From assembly GCA_013399895.1 (NCBI GenBank), contig VXBA01000122.1, forward strand, positions 160,606-224,605: a stretch of DNA of 64,000 nucleotides. The letters are read 5' to 3'. The position numbers and the translations under genes were made by a program. This stretch comes from Serilophus lunatus. Lineage: Eukaryota > Chordata > Aves > Passeriformes > Eurylaimidae. Under the pieces are notes generated by a model. The model saw nothing but the letters and a program-made list of their open reading frames with translations, was not told the DNA's origin and did no database searches. Below, piece after piece: positions 49,180 through 60,977 of this stretch (within the stretch, counting starts at the first letter, position 1; the number at the start of each line of letters is the position of its first letter).

Positions 49180-49225
49180 CCCGATCCCTGACGCCACCAA
49201 ATAGATGATTCCGGGTAAGGGATCT
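49180..49225 (-). mobile_element. Possible ERV scar: LTR end plus primer-binding-site-like sequence
   Basis: On the minus strand the sequence reads GATCCCTTACCCGGAATCAT, then CTATT, then TGGTGGCGTCAGGGATCGGG. A TGG-initiated stretch a few bases after a CA-type end is how a retroviral internal region begins, with the primer-binding site complementary to the 3' end of a tRNA. I could not match it with confidence to a specific tRNA (tRNA-Leu is the nearest I can think of), and I see no gag-like frame beyond it. This is a suggestion from layout only. Confidence 0.3.
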
Positions 49226-50633
49226 CAAAACACAACTGGTCACAAGCTACTGGGAAAAATCATGTGATTATTTGGTTTCAAATAGGGTTTAAATTTAAAA
49301 TGTGAAATTAAATCAATATTTTGGAGCATTTGAAAGGAATGCTGGTAGTCACAGCATTTACTATCTTTATTTTTCTGAAGGGGTGAATAACCTCTAAAGA
49401 ATGGATTCTGTCTTTAACGATCTTTGGGTGTTGTAATAGCTCAGATGAAGAGGCATTGTGTAGATGTTGTACCATTGCATGAACAAAGCACTTTCCAGAG
49501 ACAATATTATCCTTCTGTACTAATGGAAAAATTCTCAAAAATTCAATGGGAAACCCTTATGAAAGATTATTTTTAAACCACTTTTTTAACTCAGCAGAGG
49601 ATTTTATCTCTTCTGTAGAATGGCTCCAAATATCTTGTAAAAGGAATGAATATTGCATAAAATTCTTAATGCTTGATTAATGCTTTTATCCCAATGGAAC
49701 TTTATTGTCTTAGTGTAGTTATTCATATTTATGTTGTGATAGGGCTATCCTTTTCAGAAAACTTTCATTTCTATGGAAGGTGATTAGTTACCTCCTTGTT
49801 AAATTCTGCAGGGCTTCTCCCTAAAGTGCGGAGAAAAGGAGGAGAGGACATTAGTAATTCTGCTTCACACTCGCAGTACTAAGATATGATCTTCTGAAGA
49901 ATATAAAAGGAACATGTTCTGCATGTCTTCACTGCCTCAGAAAAGAATAATTTCCTATGCCTGGTGGTTGTGACTTGTCAGGTACCTGCTTGGATCAACA
50001 ATAACAAGAAAGTACTGATGGGCCTGAATTGACAGACAGATTGATGTAATGTTGGAATTTTGACTGCCTTGAAATATAGACATTTTATTTCCAGTCTGTG
50101 TAGACATTCTCTGGATACAATATATAAATAATTCAGGTGATGCCTCTTTGGTCTGATGTATCTTTGGACATCAGTGGTCATAGTTTTTAATGTGAGAGAA
50201 AGGAAGACTGAGCATAGGAAGTGAAATACTGTCTCAAGTTGATATGGTCTCATGCTGTCCATCTGACAGACATTGCAGGGGAATTTGCTGTCTTACAATG
50301 TGCTTTTCCGAGTTGGGTTTGGTTGTGATAAGTCTCTAACATCACCCATTATTTTCCCTGTGAAGTATTATTTAGTGAGCAGAGATCAGTGGGAGCAAAG
50401 GGAGGAAATGGTTGGGAGGCTGGTTGCATCTCAGTGACTCTTGCATAGACTCTGAACTAAAAACTTTGCAAAATTAGTGCTGTGAAAGCATTTCTCACAT
50501 TGTTGATTTACTCTGTTCCTTATGCCTTACTCTGACTGGAGTCACTACTAGCTGGGCAAAGTAGCAAATCTTACTGCATAGAGTGGTGTTGTTTTTTCTT
50601 GTGACAAAGAAAAGATAAGGATGATGTGTGCTC

Positions 50634-50690
50634 CCTTGAAGATATCCCTTCAGAATCCTTGGAGATACCCCTTCAGTATCCTTGAAGATA
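50634..50690. repeat. 23-bp tandem repeat, about 2.5 copies
   Basis: Units begin CCTTGAAGATATCC (50634), CCTTGGAGATACCC (50657) and CCTTGAAGATACC (50680), with CTTCAG(A/T)AT closing the first two. A small diverged minisatellite. Confidence 0.88.
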
Positions 50691-52053
50691 CCTGCTGTCT
50701 GCTATTTTTAAACAGTTAAATGTTGAAGATCTCTTTCTACCTTTAGCTCTTCTCTTATTCTTACACATTGGAAAGGATCTTTCATGAGCATTATTCTATG
50801 TTCCGCTGGCCACTAGCAACCAAGGTACACTGACAGGATTGGGGAGAGAAAGGGGTGAGCTTAAAGGGACGTTTGTTCTGGGACGTTTGCACCCATAAGT
50901 GAAGCAGCTAAAGGAAGGACAAATGGCAGAACTACTGTCTATCAGGTGTGGTAGTTATTATTGATGATGGTGAATATGTTTCTTTTGGGAATCTAGAGAT
51001 TAAGATGCATCTCACTGGGAAACAGCACTTGTGATGGGAGCAATTGAGTAGGGAAGCGTTGCTTAACATGGCTGCCTTGGGCAAGATGCCCTTTAAAGAG
51101 GGACTTCTAAAGCCTGAACCCAGGCACCTGTTACAGTAAATATCTTCCAGTGTTATATTGCAAAAACTAATTGCAGCATGATAACATGATGTGAAATCAT
51201 TAAAAAATGTTTTGTTCTAATGCGAGAACTGAGAAAAAACTAACAAGAATAATAAGGAGTTCAGACATGATGACCTGATAGGAAAGATGAAGAGAATAGG
51301 CTTTGTTAGCTAAGAGCTCCACAGCTATTCTCAATATACACTATACAGAGGATATCAATATGCCGTGCTCAGTCTTTTTTACTGCTTATGAGAGGGAGAA
51401 ATTAACTTTTTTTATATAGTAGAAAATAATATGCTATTGTTTAGTTCTATTAATAGGGAAAAAATCTTTCTACCTCTTAGGCTGAGGAAACACTTGGAGA
51501 GTGTTTAGTGAGTGGTGAAAAAAATTTAGGATGAGGTCAGACAGATCTTTTCTGTGTGCTGGATGCTCCCTCAGAGCAGGTGGTGGCTTGGGTCGTACTT
51601 TCTCCAAGTCTTTATTTGCTATCTTCTGCACTAGCTTGAAGTGGTTAAATCATACTTATTTGACAGCTGTGGCTTTTACCTTCTGTAAATATTTGACTGA
51701 AAGTAGAAAGGGCTCTGTAGAAAGTCTTTTAGAGAGGGTAAGCTAAATGAATTAAAACCACAAAACTTGAATTATCAATCAGAGATTGAAGATCAAACTT
51801 CTCCATCTGAACTGTTGTTTTGTTTGGGATACAGTACTGCCAGATAAAACATCATTTGTGACATTTCTTATGAAGTTAAGTGAAACTCAGGGTCTGTGTA
51901 ACTTTTTTCTTTTCCTTCCAACAAAATTTAAATGAAATTTGGATTAGTCTTTGTTTCTAGAGTCTTTCTCTGTATCCAACTAATTGGACTATCTGACTTG
52001 TTTGCCAGATGGTGAAAAAGAGGCAGATTGTGTGCATAAATCCATCCATTATT

Positions 52054-52069
52054 AAAAAAAAAAAAAAAA
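52054..52069. repeat. A16 homopolymer
   Basis: Sixteen A bases followed by GGCAAAAAGATAAATAAAAAGG. No LINE or SINE body precedes it, so it is not obviously a retroposon tail. Confidence 0.9.
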
Positions 52070-52947
52070 GGCAAAAAGATAAATAAAAAGGACATTATCT
52101 GGTCTTTCAAGAAGATGAAGTAAGGCAAAAAAATGACATTTGCATATTAGTTTTGAAATGTAAGTGTCTCACACATTCCTGGCAAGAAGTTTGATAATGA
52201 GTTGTATCTAAGGTGCTTTGGCAAGGCTTGGCTTGAAAGATTATTACCGTATATCAGATGCTCTGCATGTTCAGTATTGCACAGATCTCTGGAGCACAGA
52301 GTAGGGCACCTGGGAAGGCATGTCAGTGAGTGTGTTGCTAATGATGGCAGAAGAAGGGGTGGGAGAGGGGGTACGGAGAGGAATGGCACAAAAAAGACTT
52401 AAGTCTGTAGAGAGGCTTCAGGTAACTCAGCAGAGTTTGGATAAAAACTGAAGGAGGAAAAATGCCAGTTCTCTAGAAGCAAAATAACATTTTGAAGAGG
52501 CAGACTATGTGCTACTAGGATACGGCCTGACTTGAATAAATTGCAAGCTGATATGAATATGCCTGGAACTATCAAATAGAGAGCTGTACAGTATGCACAA
52601 GGTATGATTAGCCAGATTAGCCACCTATTGCAATGTCCTGCTGGTGTAAGTACTGGACCAGTGAGAAGGGCATGCTGCTTTTTCAGTCTGTCTTGTTATG
52701 TGGAGGAAAACACTACTGAATGCTTAGTTAGTAATTTTAGCCTCCATATACATTTAAAAAAACCCAAGAATTTCCTACAGAGTTAGCAATAAGGCAGTGC
52801 TTACTCAGGGAAATGGAAGTTGCTTTTGTCTATGGTATTGATAATGGCAAGAGGAAATAGCTTATACCTTGATTTAAAATGCCTGTGCCCTAACAGAGCC
52901 AGATTAAACAGATGAACTTTTAGAGCAGCACATAGTGGTTGTACAGT

Positions 52948-53786
52948 TGTCATGGGTTAGCTGAGGCTGGGAAAACTTTTCCTGTATTAACTCTGGTGGA
53001 GAGGCGGATCCCTCAGGCGCCGCCAGTGCCGGCGACTGGACCAGGCTCCCCTGGGGGCTTGGTGGCTGCTACAGAGGGGAGCAGTGTGGGGAGGGTGGCT
53101 CCAGCCGCCATTTTCCTTTGGCATGCGGTTTTGGCTGGCGAGACTCTGGGGCGGAGCCCAGAGGCGGAGCTGGGGCAGAGCTGGGGCAGAGACAGAACCA
53201 GAGAGACCAATGAAAATTGGGTGAGGAGTGAATCCGTCCTCTTCAAGGTGGACTGGGGGAGGTGCCCAGGATAGGGAATTCTAGGAGAGCCTGAGGACTA
53301 TATAATCTTCCTCTTCTGTGCCTGGAGTTCATCAGAGAAGGAACTGGTCTCAGTGCCTGGGTTTTCCAGTGTCTGCCATCTTGGAAACTACCACGTGCTC
53401 TATGGGTCATCCCTCCACTCCTGTGGTGTGCTCCAGAGACAAGCCAGCAACAGACAACAGGCATCCACCTTCCAGCCATCATCTCATCATTGCCTCCCAT
53501 GGCGCTAACACCCCCTGCCATCTACCTTGAATCCTGAGGACACTGAAACGGAGAATGAGTTTCTCTCTTTGTTTTGTTTATTGCCTGGTGGGAGGTGGGA
53601 TTGGTGTGTGTGTTTTGTGGGTTGTTTTGGGTTTTTGGGAAGTGGCTGCTGGGTTTTCTTCTGTGGGTTTTTAGTATTTTATTTTTTTAAGTTAATTTTT
53701 TCTATCTCATATAATAAATACTTGTTTCTTTAATACATCTGTATCCATAATTTATTAACCAATAATGTGTCCACCAAACCTGGACA
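52948..53786 (+). mobile_element. Solo LTR of a second ERV family
   Basis: Begins TGTCATGGGTTAGCTGAGG and ends ACCTGGACA, with 4-bp inverted ends TGTC/GACA. It has a TATA box (TATATAAT, 53299-53306) and an AATAAA signal (53713-53718) close to the 3' end. The first third is GC-rich with short repeats such as GAGCTGGGGCA near 53167-53190. Flanks ACAGT (52943-52947) and ACTGT (53787-53791) match at four of five bases and may be a mutated 5-bp target duplication. It shares no obvious sequence with the AACCACCACA-type LTRs, so it is a separate family. No viral genes adjoin it. Confidence 0.78.
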
Positions 53787-56700
53787 ACTGTTTACATAAA
53801 ATATGGCAGTTTATTATAAAGAGCATCATGTAGGTGTAAGTGTCTGGGAAATGATTTGGAATAAAGGGATGAATTCCACGAGTTTAAAATCAAAAGAAAA
53901 TGAACTCATAAAAACATCCTGTAGAAAAGAGAAGTCTTTTGCTATGACCTTACATGCCTGGAAATGATCATGGCCATCACTCTTCACTGCAGTGTGGATT
54001 ATGGTAGAAGGAAAATCTAGGGAATTGTTGCCGAAAAAATGAATATTGTAAAAAATTAATCGAGTAGAAAAGGTGCCAACTTTTGTCTTAGCTGAAAAAT
54101 TTTTCAACCTGAAATATATTTTTGCCCAGACAAGATGCCATCTAGACTGAGTGAACCATGGCCAGTTGTAGTGGGTTTTTTTTAATGAATAGTCCCTTCA
54201 ATTCATTTCAGTACAAAAAGGCCTAAATCCCACACCATAGCAAAGTTGAAAGCAGATCTTGCAAGCCCTTGGCAGAGGAGCAAGAAGACAGTTAATTCCA
54301 TTGCTCTACAGAAGTCTCTCTTGTTTATTACCGCTTTTATGTACCAAATCTGTGCATCAAACAGAAATTTCAGTTGTTGTGCACAGTCCAATTAAATAAT
54401 TTTCTTTCCTGGGAATATCAGCAGTTCTGATAATGGACAGCATAGAAAATCTAAGGTGAGGATCAAGGGTGCTAGACTAGGAATCATATGACTTCAGCAA
54501 AATAGAGCAGGATAAACAGTGGGATGCAGATTGCCAAATTGTTACTGAAAGCACTATACTGAAATTCAAATATTTGGCAAATAAATCACTGTCTAATATA
54601 TCTGACTGTTGTGTAGCCTTGCTTGCAGAGAGTGAAAGGAATCTGAAAATAATCTAGACCAAGTGCCTTACATAGGTTATAAATCTGCTGCTAGTCAAAG
54701 ACAAGGCTTGTCAGGTTCCTTCTGGTACAGTAATCAGATTCTTTGGTTTCTAGACAGAACAACTCAGTTTTTGTACTAGCATCTTAAGGATGTTTATTTT
54801 TCCATTGGAAGTAGTAGTTGAGCTGAAGAAAAACAAAAGTTGTAATTTGTGGGGGAAGATTATAGTAAATTATTTTTCTCTTAGTTTATGGTAAAACAGA
54901 TTATCTTTTGCCATCCTGATGCCTACAAATTTCAGGTTATGTATTGCTTTTGTGCAGTCTCTTCTTTTACTTGACTCTCTGTGGTTTGGAAAGTAGTGCC
55001 TGGAGCAAGCATTAAGAATTTAAGCTTCTTTTGTACTAGAAGAATGGTATCTTAGCAGCAGTGGATAAAAAGCCACCTGATTTCCAGACTTAATGGATTC
55101 TCAGGGTTTGGGAATCACTCCAGTATTGGTACAGTTAACCATCAGTGAAGTAGCAATCACTTCATTTTATGCAGGTGCAGATGAGATGTGTGTAGTTGCC
55201 TCTCTGTAGCTGATAGAGAGACCTATGAAATCTGACAGAACTAATTTTACATTATCCAAGTGGCTGAGTGCCTTACCATGCTTTACCCCATGCTTTAAAT
55301 GTCTAGTGTTTCACAAGTCTCCTTCAGTCTAATCCATGAGCTGAAATTGGAATAGCAGGATAAGTGAAATCTGAATGTAATCTCTTATTGACCCTTCCAG
55401 TACATTTACATGAAATACTGGAAAAAGCAATCAGGACTGACACAGTTCTCTTGCTTTGTCATCTGGCTGTCCTGAGTCATGTTAGCAGTCAGGCACTGTA
55501 CGTGCTACTGCAACCTGTCTTAGTGTTCTAATCCTGAAATAAGAATTGCCATATGTTGCCTTTCCTTTAAATAGCAACCATTCATAAATGTGTGGCATAT
55601 TTTTCTCATCTTGTTAATGTTCACAAAATCCAGTGCTGACTGAGATGATATTAATATCTATGACCTTTCTGAGAACTGTTGTCTTTACTTTAAACAAAGT
55701 TATGTTTAAGAAAAATTTTGCAGCATGAGCACATTGCCATTTACTCAGTAGGACAGGATACTGATTTTTCTCAGTACCCTATGCCCTATTTAGTACAACT
55801 TTATATTTAGGAGAGTTGAACTCTAAATAAACTCGTATGATAATTTCACCACACCTCTAACCAATCAAGCTGTGACAGCAAATTTTTGCAACACAGGATC
55901 CTGCTTCCTCTTCTGTAGAATGATGTTGCAAGTGTTTGAGATGCAGAATTTGTGGGCAAGCCACATGGTGGTCTCTAGTGGAGGGAAAGAATTCTCTGGA
56001 AAGCAAGGACTTCTAAGGCCATCCATGTAATGAGTTTAACTGTAGCTGTCTGGTTTTGTTTGTGATTGTTTTGTAGTGAGGTCTATGGGTTTCAAGTTAA
56101 AAATAAAAAGAATTCAAGTTTTTCCTGTTAGAATTGTAGCCAGGGATGTACCTGTGTGCACACCTGCACTGCAGTCTTTAACAGCTTGAGTGATCTAAGT
56201 TCTTAGTCAGTCATATGAACAGAGAAGATAATGAACTCATCTGGGACACTGAACTGATTTAAAACTCATTGACTGAAATACTAGGTATCCTCACAGCAAA
56301 GTATTTGACTTATACTTGGAGTAATATTTGACCAACTATTTGGAGCTCTCCATGTGGAAATTTAGTCTGTCCTGACAATTTTCCCTAGGCAGCTATTCCT
56401 ATATTTAGGCCAGTTCCTTTGCTTAAATAAAATTAACAGCATGCTGACTGGAGAAGTTGAGTATTCCAGCAACATCCAGATGGTTCCTGCTGCAAAACAG
56501 TCCAAATTGCGCATTGATAAGGTGCCTATGAAGCCAGTAGAAATTCTTCCTATGGATGAAGAAGTGACCATGTAATACAGTATTTTATATATAGGTTAGA
56601 TCGTTAGGAGGTTTTTTTTTCTATGAAATTTGAGGTAATAGCAATGGATCATGCATGTACTGGAGTGGTCCTCTAGGTCACGGGTCAGCTGGGTAGAAGG

Positions 56701-59013
56701 AATCTTCAGAGCCACCATTTGGAATGTCTCAACTGAGCAAAGTGAAGATGTCACTTGCAACAGAGTCCCATCACTGTCTGAAGTGACTGACCAGTACCTT
56801 TGGCAGATTTAAATCCCCAGGTGCAGATTACCCTATGCCAGTAGTAAACATTTTTTTTTTAATAAACACTCTATGAGTGTCAGAGTAACATTTTATTTTT
56901 TTCAGTCTCCTTAAATTTCTCAAATTCACATCAAATCCACAGTTGACAGGTTTGGGATTTTTTTTTCATCCTCTTGACTTGAAGGGAATTGCATGTGTAG
57001 GTTCCACAGAGGTTGCTCTGAATTTTCTTACAGATTTCCTCCAGCTTCAAAGTAGTAGTGAATTGTTTTAAGTGATGAGCAGTTAAAGAGTAACATTGTG
57101 CAGGTGTAAAAGCAGATCTTAGCAAGAGAAGACTTAATAGTCACTGTTTGTTTATACAAATGCTTGCTTAAATATTCAAATAGACAGCTGGCTTAATGAA
57201 AAACATGAAGAATATGAATCCTCTCCACAACCAGGATTATTGTGTTTGCTGTTGTGGAGATAGACATGACTGCCTAGAGATAAAATTGGAATTCTCACAT
57301 CTCATGTATTTTATATCCAAACTTTAAGTAAGACATATGTTTCACTATTTTCATGAAGGGCCTTCCCTTTTTAATTTATTGCAATTTTTTTTTACAGTCA
57401 CTAAATACATATATGTCTGCTTTTAATATCTTCTATATCTTCCTTGTATTCTCAGAGTTTAGCAAAGCTGTGCATCATTTTAATTAAAGCTCTGGCATTC
57501 AAGTGAGTGCATATTAATGCATGTTCTTATTTTGGTTTAAATCTGGTTTCTATTTGTCCTATCTTAAAATTATAGGTGCTAAACATTAGTTATTTCTAAT
57601 GACTCTAAACATGACATAATTAGTCATTACAATGGAGCTTGGCAAAGTTTTTTTAAACAGCAAAGTGGAAAATTAGTTACCCAAGTTTTAGATGGAGAAA
57701 TGCTGGAGAATATAGAATCCCATACTCCTTCTCTTCCCATGTGACTCACTGTTCCTGCAACAAAAAAGAGAGCTTTACATTTCTGGCCTTCGCTAACCTC
57801 AGGCAACTTCACAACGACTGAAGGAGAGACTTTCAGAGGAGCTTTAGGTTTGCTTTAATTCTCAAAGCTATAAGCTCCTCAAACAGTGTTTTCATACAGA
57901 ATAGTTAAGGACTTTATATATGTGTGGGAGGTAAAGGCAGAACTGGGCTGGAAACTGTAAAATGTGTTCCTATGTCTCTTCTTAATGTCTTTCCTTCAAA
58001 TAGTCAGTTGTTGAGACACTTTCAGCAGTGTTCTGATAATAATACTTGTCTCCAAATAGTACTTTCATCCTATTCTTTTAACCAAAGTCCTGGTAATAAA
58101 GGCGGTTGGAATAAATTACAAAGAAAGACATTAAGGTAGTTTTAGATTTTTTTTTCTATGTGACTTGTTTGTAGGCAGACTCCCAGCATTCCTGCACAGC
58201 AATTGAAAAGCAGATGTGCCTTAGAATGTTTGGGGATAGGCTATATAATTTTCATCTTTTTTAGTGGTTTCTTTTTTTTTTCTCTATCAAATCACTGCTT
58301 ATGATTTAGACTTAATCCCTATTTTCATAGTTCTATAAGGTGGTTTTGTTTTGTTTTTTCTGTAGTGGAGAAATCTAACTTTTGCAACAGAGAGAGAAAA
58401 AATTGAAAATATAAACAAAAGGAGCTCCACAGTGTTTTACTTGTAATAAATAGACAAGTTATTTCATCCCTGAATTTTTTGCATAGGCATGTTATTAAAA
58501 AAGGACATGTACACTTTCAACCAGATCAAATTTTTTTCCAGGAAAACTTTGCCTTCAAGCTAATAAAATATTTTTATAAGTATTATGGCTGAATCAGTGC
58601 TGATAACTATCTGAGATAAAAATACTTTTCTTCCTATCTGTTAAAACTGGCATCTTACCAAAGAAACCAGAAACATACCAATATCTTGTCTTGGCATTCT
58701 TTCATCTGGAGGCTGGGATCAAAATCCAGCTATGTTTTTCATTGGAAGGAGTTTTCTTTTTCTGGTCAGTCCTGCTGAAGAATTTATTAGTAGTGTAACC
58801 CTCACTGTTTGGTGTTCAGAATCGTCAGGCATTGACCCAAGGGTGAGCCAAAAATGATGAAATCTCTTGAGCTGATGTCTCACATGGGACATATTAGTTA
58901 CAACTTTTCAAATACAGGAGTTTTTATTGAGTGCTATTTCTTCTGAATAATTCTTCAGAGATTCTTATCTTGTAGTATAACCTTATCAGCACACAGTGAA
59001 ATTGTCAGTATAT
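53787..59013. other. Unannotated stretch, no gene recognised
   Basis: About 5.2 kb of AT-rich sequence with many short, overlapping frames and no supported exon, RNA gene or repeat-family copy. A TGCAT-ATTA-ATGCA element at about 57508-57521 resembles paired POU-type half sites. Confidence 0.5.
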
Positions 59014-60239
59014 TGTAGCCATTTGAAAAGGGCTTTGGAGAGGGAAGAATGTAAGAAATCCCGCTTACCTGTTTAGTAAAATTCCGTTTCCCTTAAAACT
59101 GCGGGGAAGGGGAGAGGGCCTTTGCTCCAGCTGCTCTCCCGGGACTCGGGGAGGGGGACTCGGGGGCTGCTCTCCCTGTGCCCCGCTGGTTCCTGGGCTG
59201 AGCTGGGGCTGGGACGGAGCGGGGCCAACCGCAGCCCCGGTCCCCTCGAGGCCGGGGTGGCGGCGGCTCCTTGCCCTCTGGGCTCCTGGCAGCGTGGGGC
59301 CAGAGCGGGGACGGGACGGTCCTTGCTCCTGCCGTTTCCCAGGAGTGCAGGCCAGAGGCACGCAGCCCGGGGCCGTTTCGGGCTGCATGAGGGAATCCCT
59401 CAGTCCCAGCTCAGGGGGCACAGGCGGCAGCCCCGCCACCAGCCCAGCTGGGACGGCCCCGGTCCTGCTTCTTCCCTCCCCCCCCCACCTCCACCGTTCC
59501 TGGGGGAGGCCCCGGGGCAGGTGGGGCGGTGTACGGGATGCACGGTCATTGCCTAGCACAAGTGTGGCAGCTCTGGGCTGGCCCCAGCCAGGAACCTGAG
59601 CGCGGCCACCGCTTTTGAACAGCGACGGGGGGCCAACGCTGGCACCTTACTAGCGATAGAGGCGGCAGTGGCACTGGGGTGTTCCCCACGGTNAGCACCG
59701 AGATCCACGCGAGAAGGAGAAGGCTTAAAAGCCGAGGCAATGGCCTTGCCCCAGGCTCTTCTTCGGCTGCTCTGAGGGGAAACACAGCTCCTGTGTTTTG
59801 TGCTCACAGGCCCCCATGGCATGGTTTCCACCCATTTTCTCTCTGCAAGCAAGTAACCCCTTTTGGGGAGGTGGTGCGAAGGAGTTGCTTTCATTTTTTT
59901 GTTTTTCAGAGAGCTTGAAGGGCCAGAGAGTGATTCCAGCAGACAAGGAGAGAAAGAGAGGCTTTTCTACCCCTCCCCGCTGGTCTTCTCAGCGAGCCAT
60001 CTAGCTGAAAAGAACAGTTCCCTTTCTTTTTTTTGTTGTTTTTTTCCCTTTTGTGTTTTTTTTCCCTGTGTGTCAGGTGTTCCTCTGTGTAATTCTGGGG
60101 TCCCCGTGGGTTATCCCTCCTTCCCTAATTTAAACCCCCTGTAATAAACTGTTCACCTACTGCAAAGTCTATTCAGTTTTCCGTCACCTTTATTGAACCT
60201 GCCCCTTAGATGATAAAAGTGGTCCTAAACCACCACAAT
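59014..60239 (+). mobile_element. Full-length solo LTR, AACCACCACA-type ERV family
   Basis: Begins TGTAGCCATTTGAAAAGGGC, matching the start of the 11371-12476 LTR, and ends CCTAAACCACCACA at 60239. In order it has: a short AT-rich lead to about 59095; a GC- and CpG-rich core about 59100-59700 with one N at 59693; a TATA-like GCTTAAAAGCC (59723-59733) that is also present in the 30-kb copy; a TTTTTCAGAGAGCTTG segment; pyrimidine-rich blocks; AATAAA at 60143-60148; and TATTCAGTTTTCCGTCACC near the end. At 1226 bp it is the most complete copy here and the best reference for the family. The flanks (TATAT and ATGTA) do not give a clean target duplication, so later mutation or recombination may have changed them. 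Confidence 0.85.
59693..59693. other. Single ambiguous base inside LTR
   Basis: A lone N in CCACGGTNAGCACC, at the end of the GC-rich core of the LTR. As with 40037, it may mark a closed gap. Confidence 0.9.
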
Positions 60240-60927
60240 GTAAAACACAAGGACAAGGAAAAAGAAATACTGTAGTTTTTACTTGTAGTTTTGCCTCTTC
60301 TGAAATATTTTTATTCCCCTAATGTGGAATCTCAACTCTTCTTGTTTAACCATTTCCAAAGATCTTATAAATATGAAAGAAAAGGAATACAAAATAGGAA
60401 AACAGTAGAATTGTTAGACTGAATGATCTGTTTTCAAAAGAAATTAATTCTGGATGCCTTGGAAAGAGTGTATGAACTGGATCAGTCCTTGATAACAACT
60501 CATTGGTGTTTTCTCCCAGTCTCACTTTAGCTCTAGTTTCAGATTTATTTCTATTCATTACATGTTCTACTATCTCCACTCTAATGTCTGGTATCATGAG
60601 AAGGAATTAATCCCCAATCCAATAATGCTGTTTGGCATAGTCCATTTTGACTTCAAGATTTTTTAATTTTTTTCTTTCAGTTGAAGTGTTTTCTTTATTT
60701 GATTGTTCTGGTTTTTTATTAAAAAATCCTATGTCTATCTGTTTTGCCTACTAAGAATTCTTTACATAAATTCTGCACTGTTCCTTGGAATGTGTTTTGT
60801 ATGAAATAGGAGGACTCAGTGTACGCTTTTAATATAGTCTTCCCTATTATGTTTGCTTAAGAGGCTGTCTGAAAGATGCTTACTGGGAAAAGGCAGACAA
60901 TGACTGATGTGTGTGTGTATGTGAGAG

Positions 60928-60977
<50 letters not shown>

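Larger units (their letters stand above)
46187..52947. other. Unannotated stretch, no gene recognised
   Basis: About 6.8 kb of AT-rich sequence without a supported exon or RNA gene. It holds A-rich tracts (46319-46336, near 47078-47090 and 52054-52069), CA-type repeats near 47511-47554, a 23-bp tandem repeat at 50634-50690 and a possible retroviral primer-binding-site scar near 49180-49225. Confidence 0.5.

Noticed and set aside
52948..53786. A protein-coding gene with TATA box, GC-rich start and polyadenylation signal
   Set aside because: TG...CA ends, short inverted termini and the compact TATA/AATAAA order fit an LTR better; frames inside lack domains.
59065..59599. Overlapping frames of 101-164 codons on both strands
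   Set aside because: Frames open on both strands at once across the GC-rich LTR core, the signature of composition and not coding.
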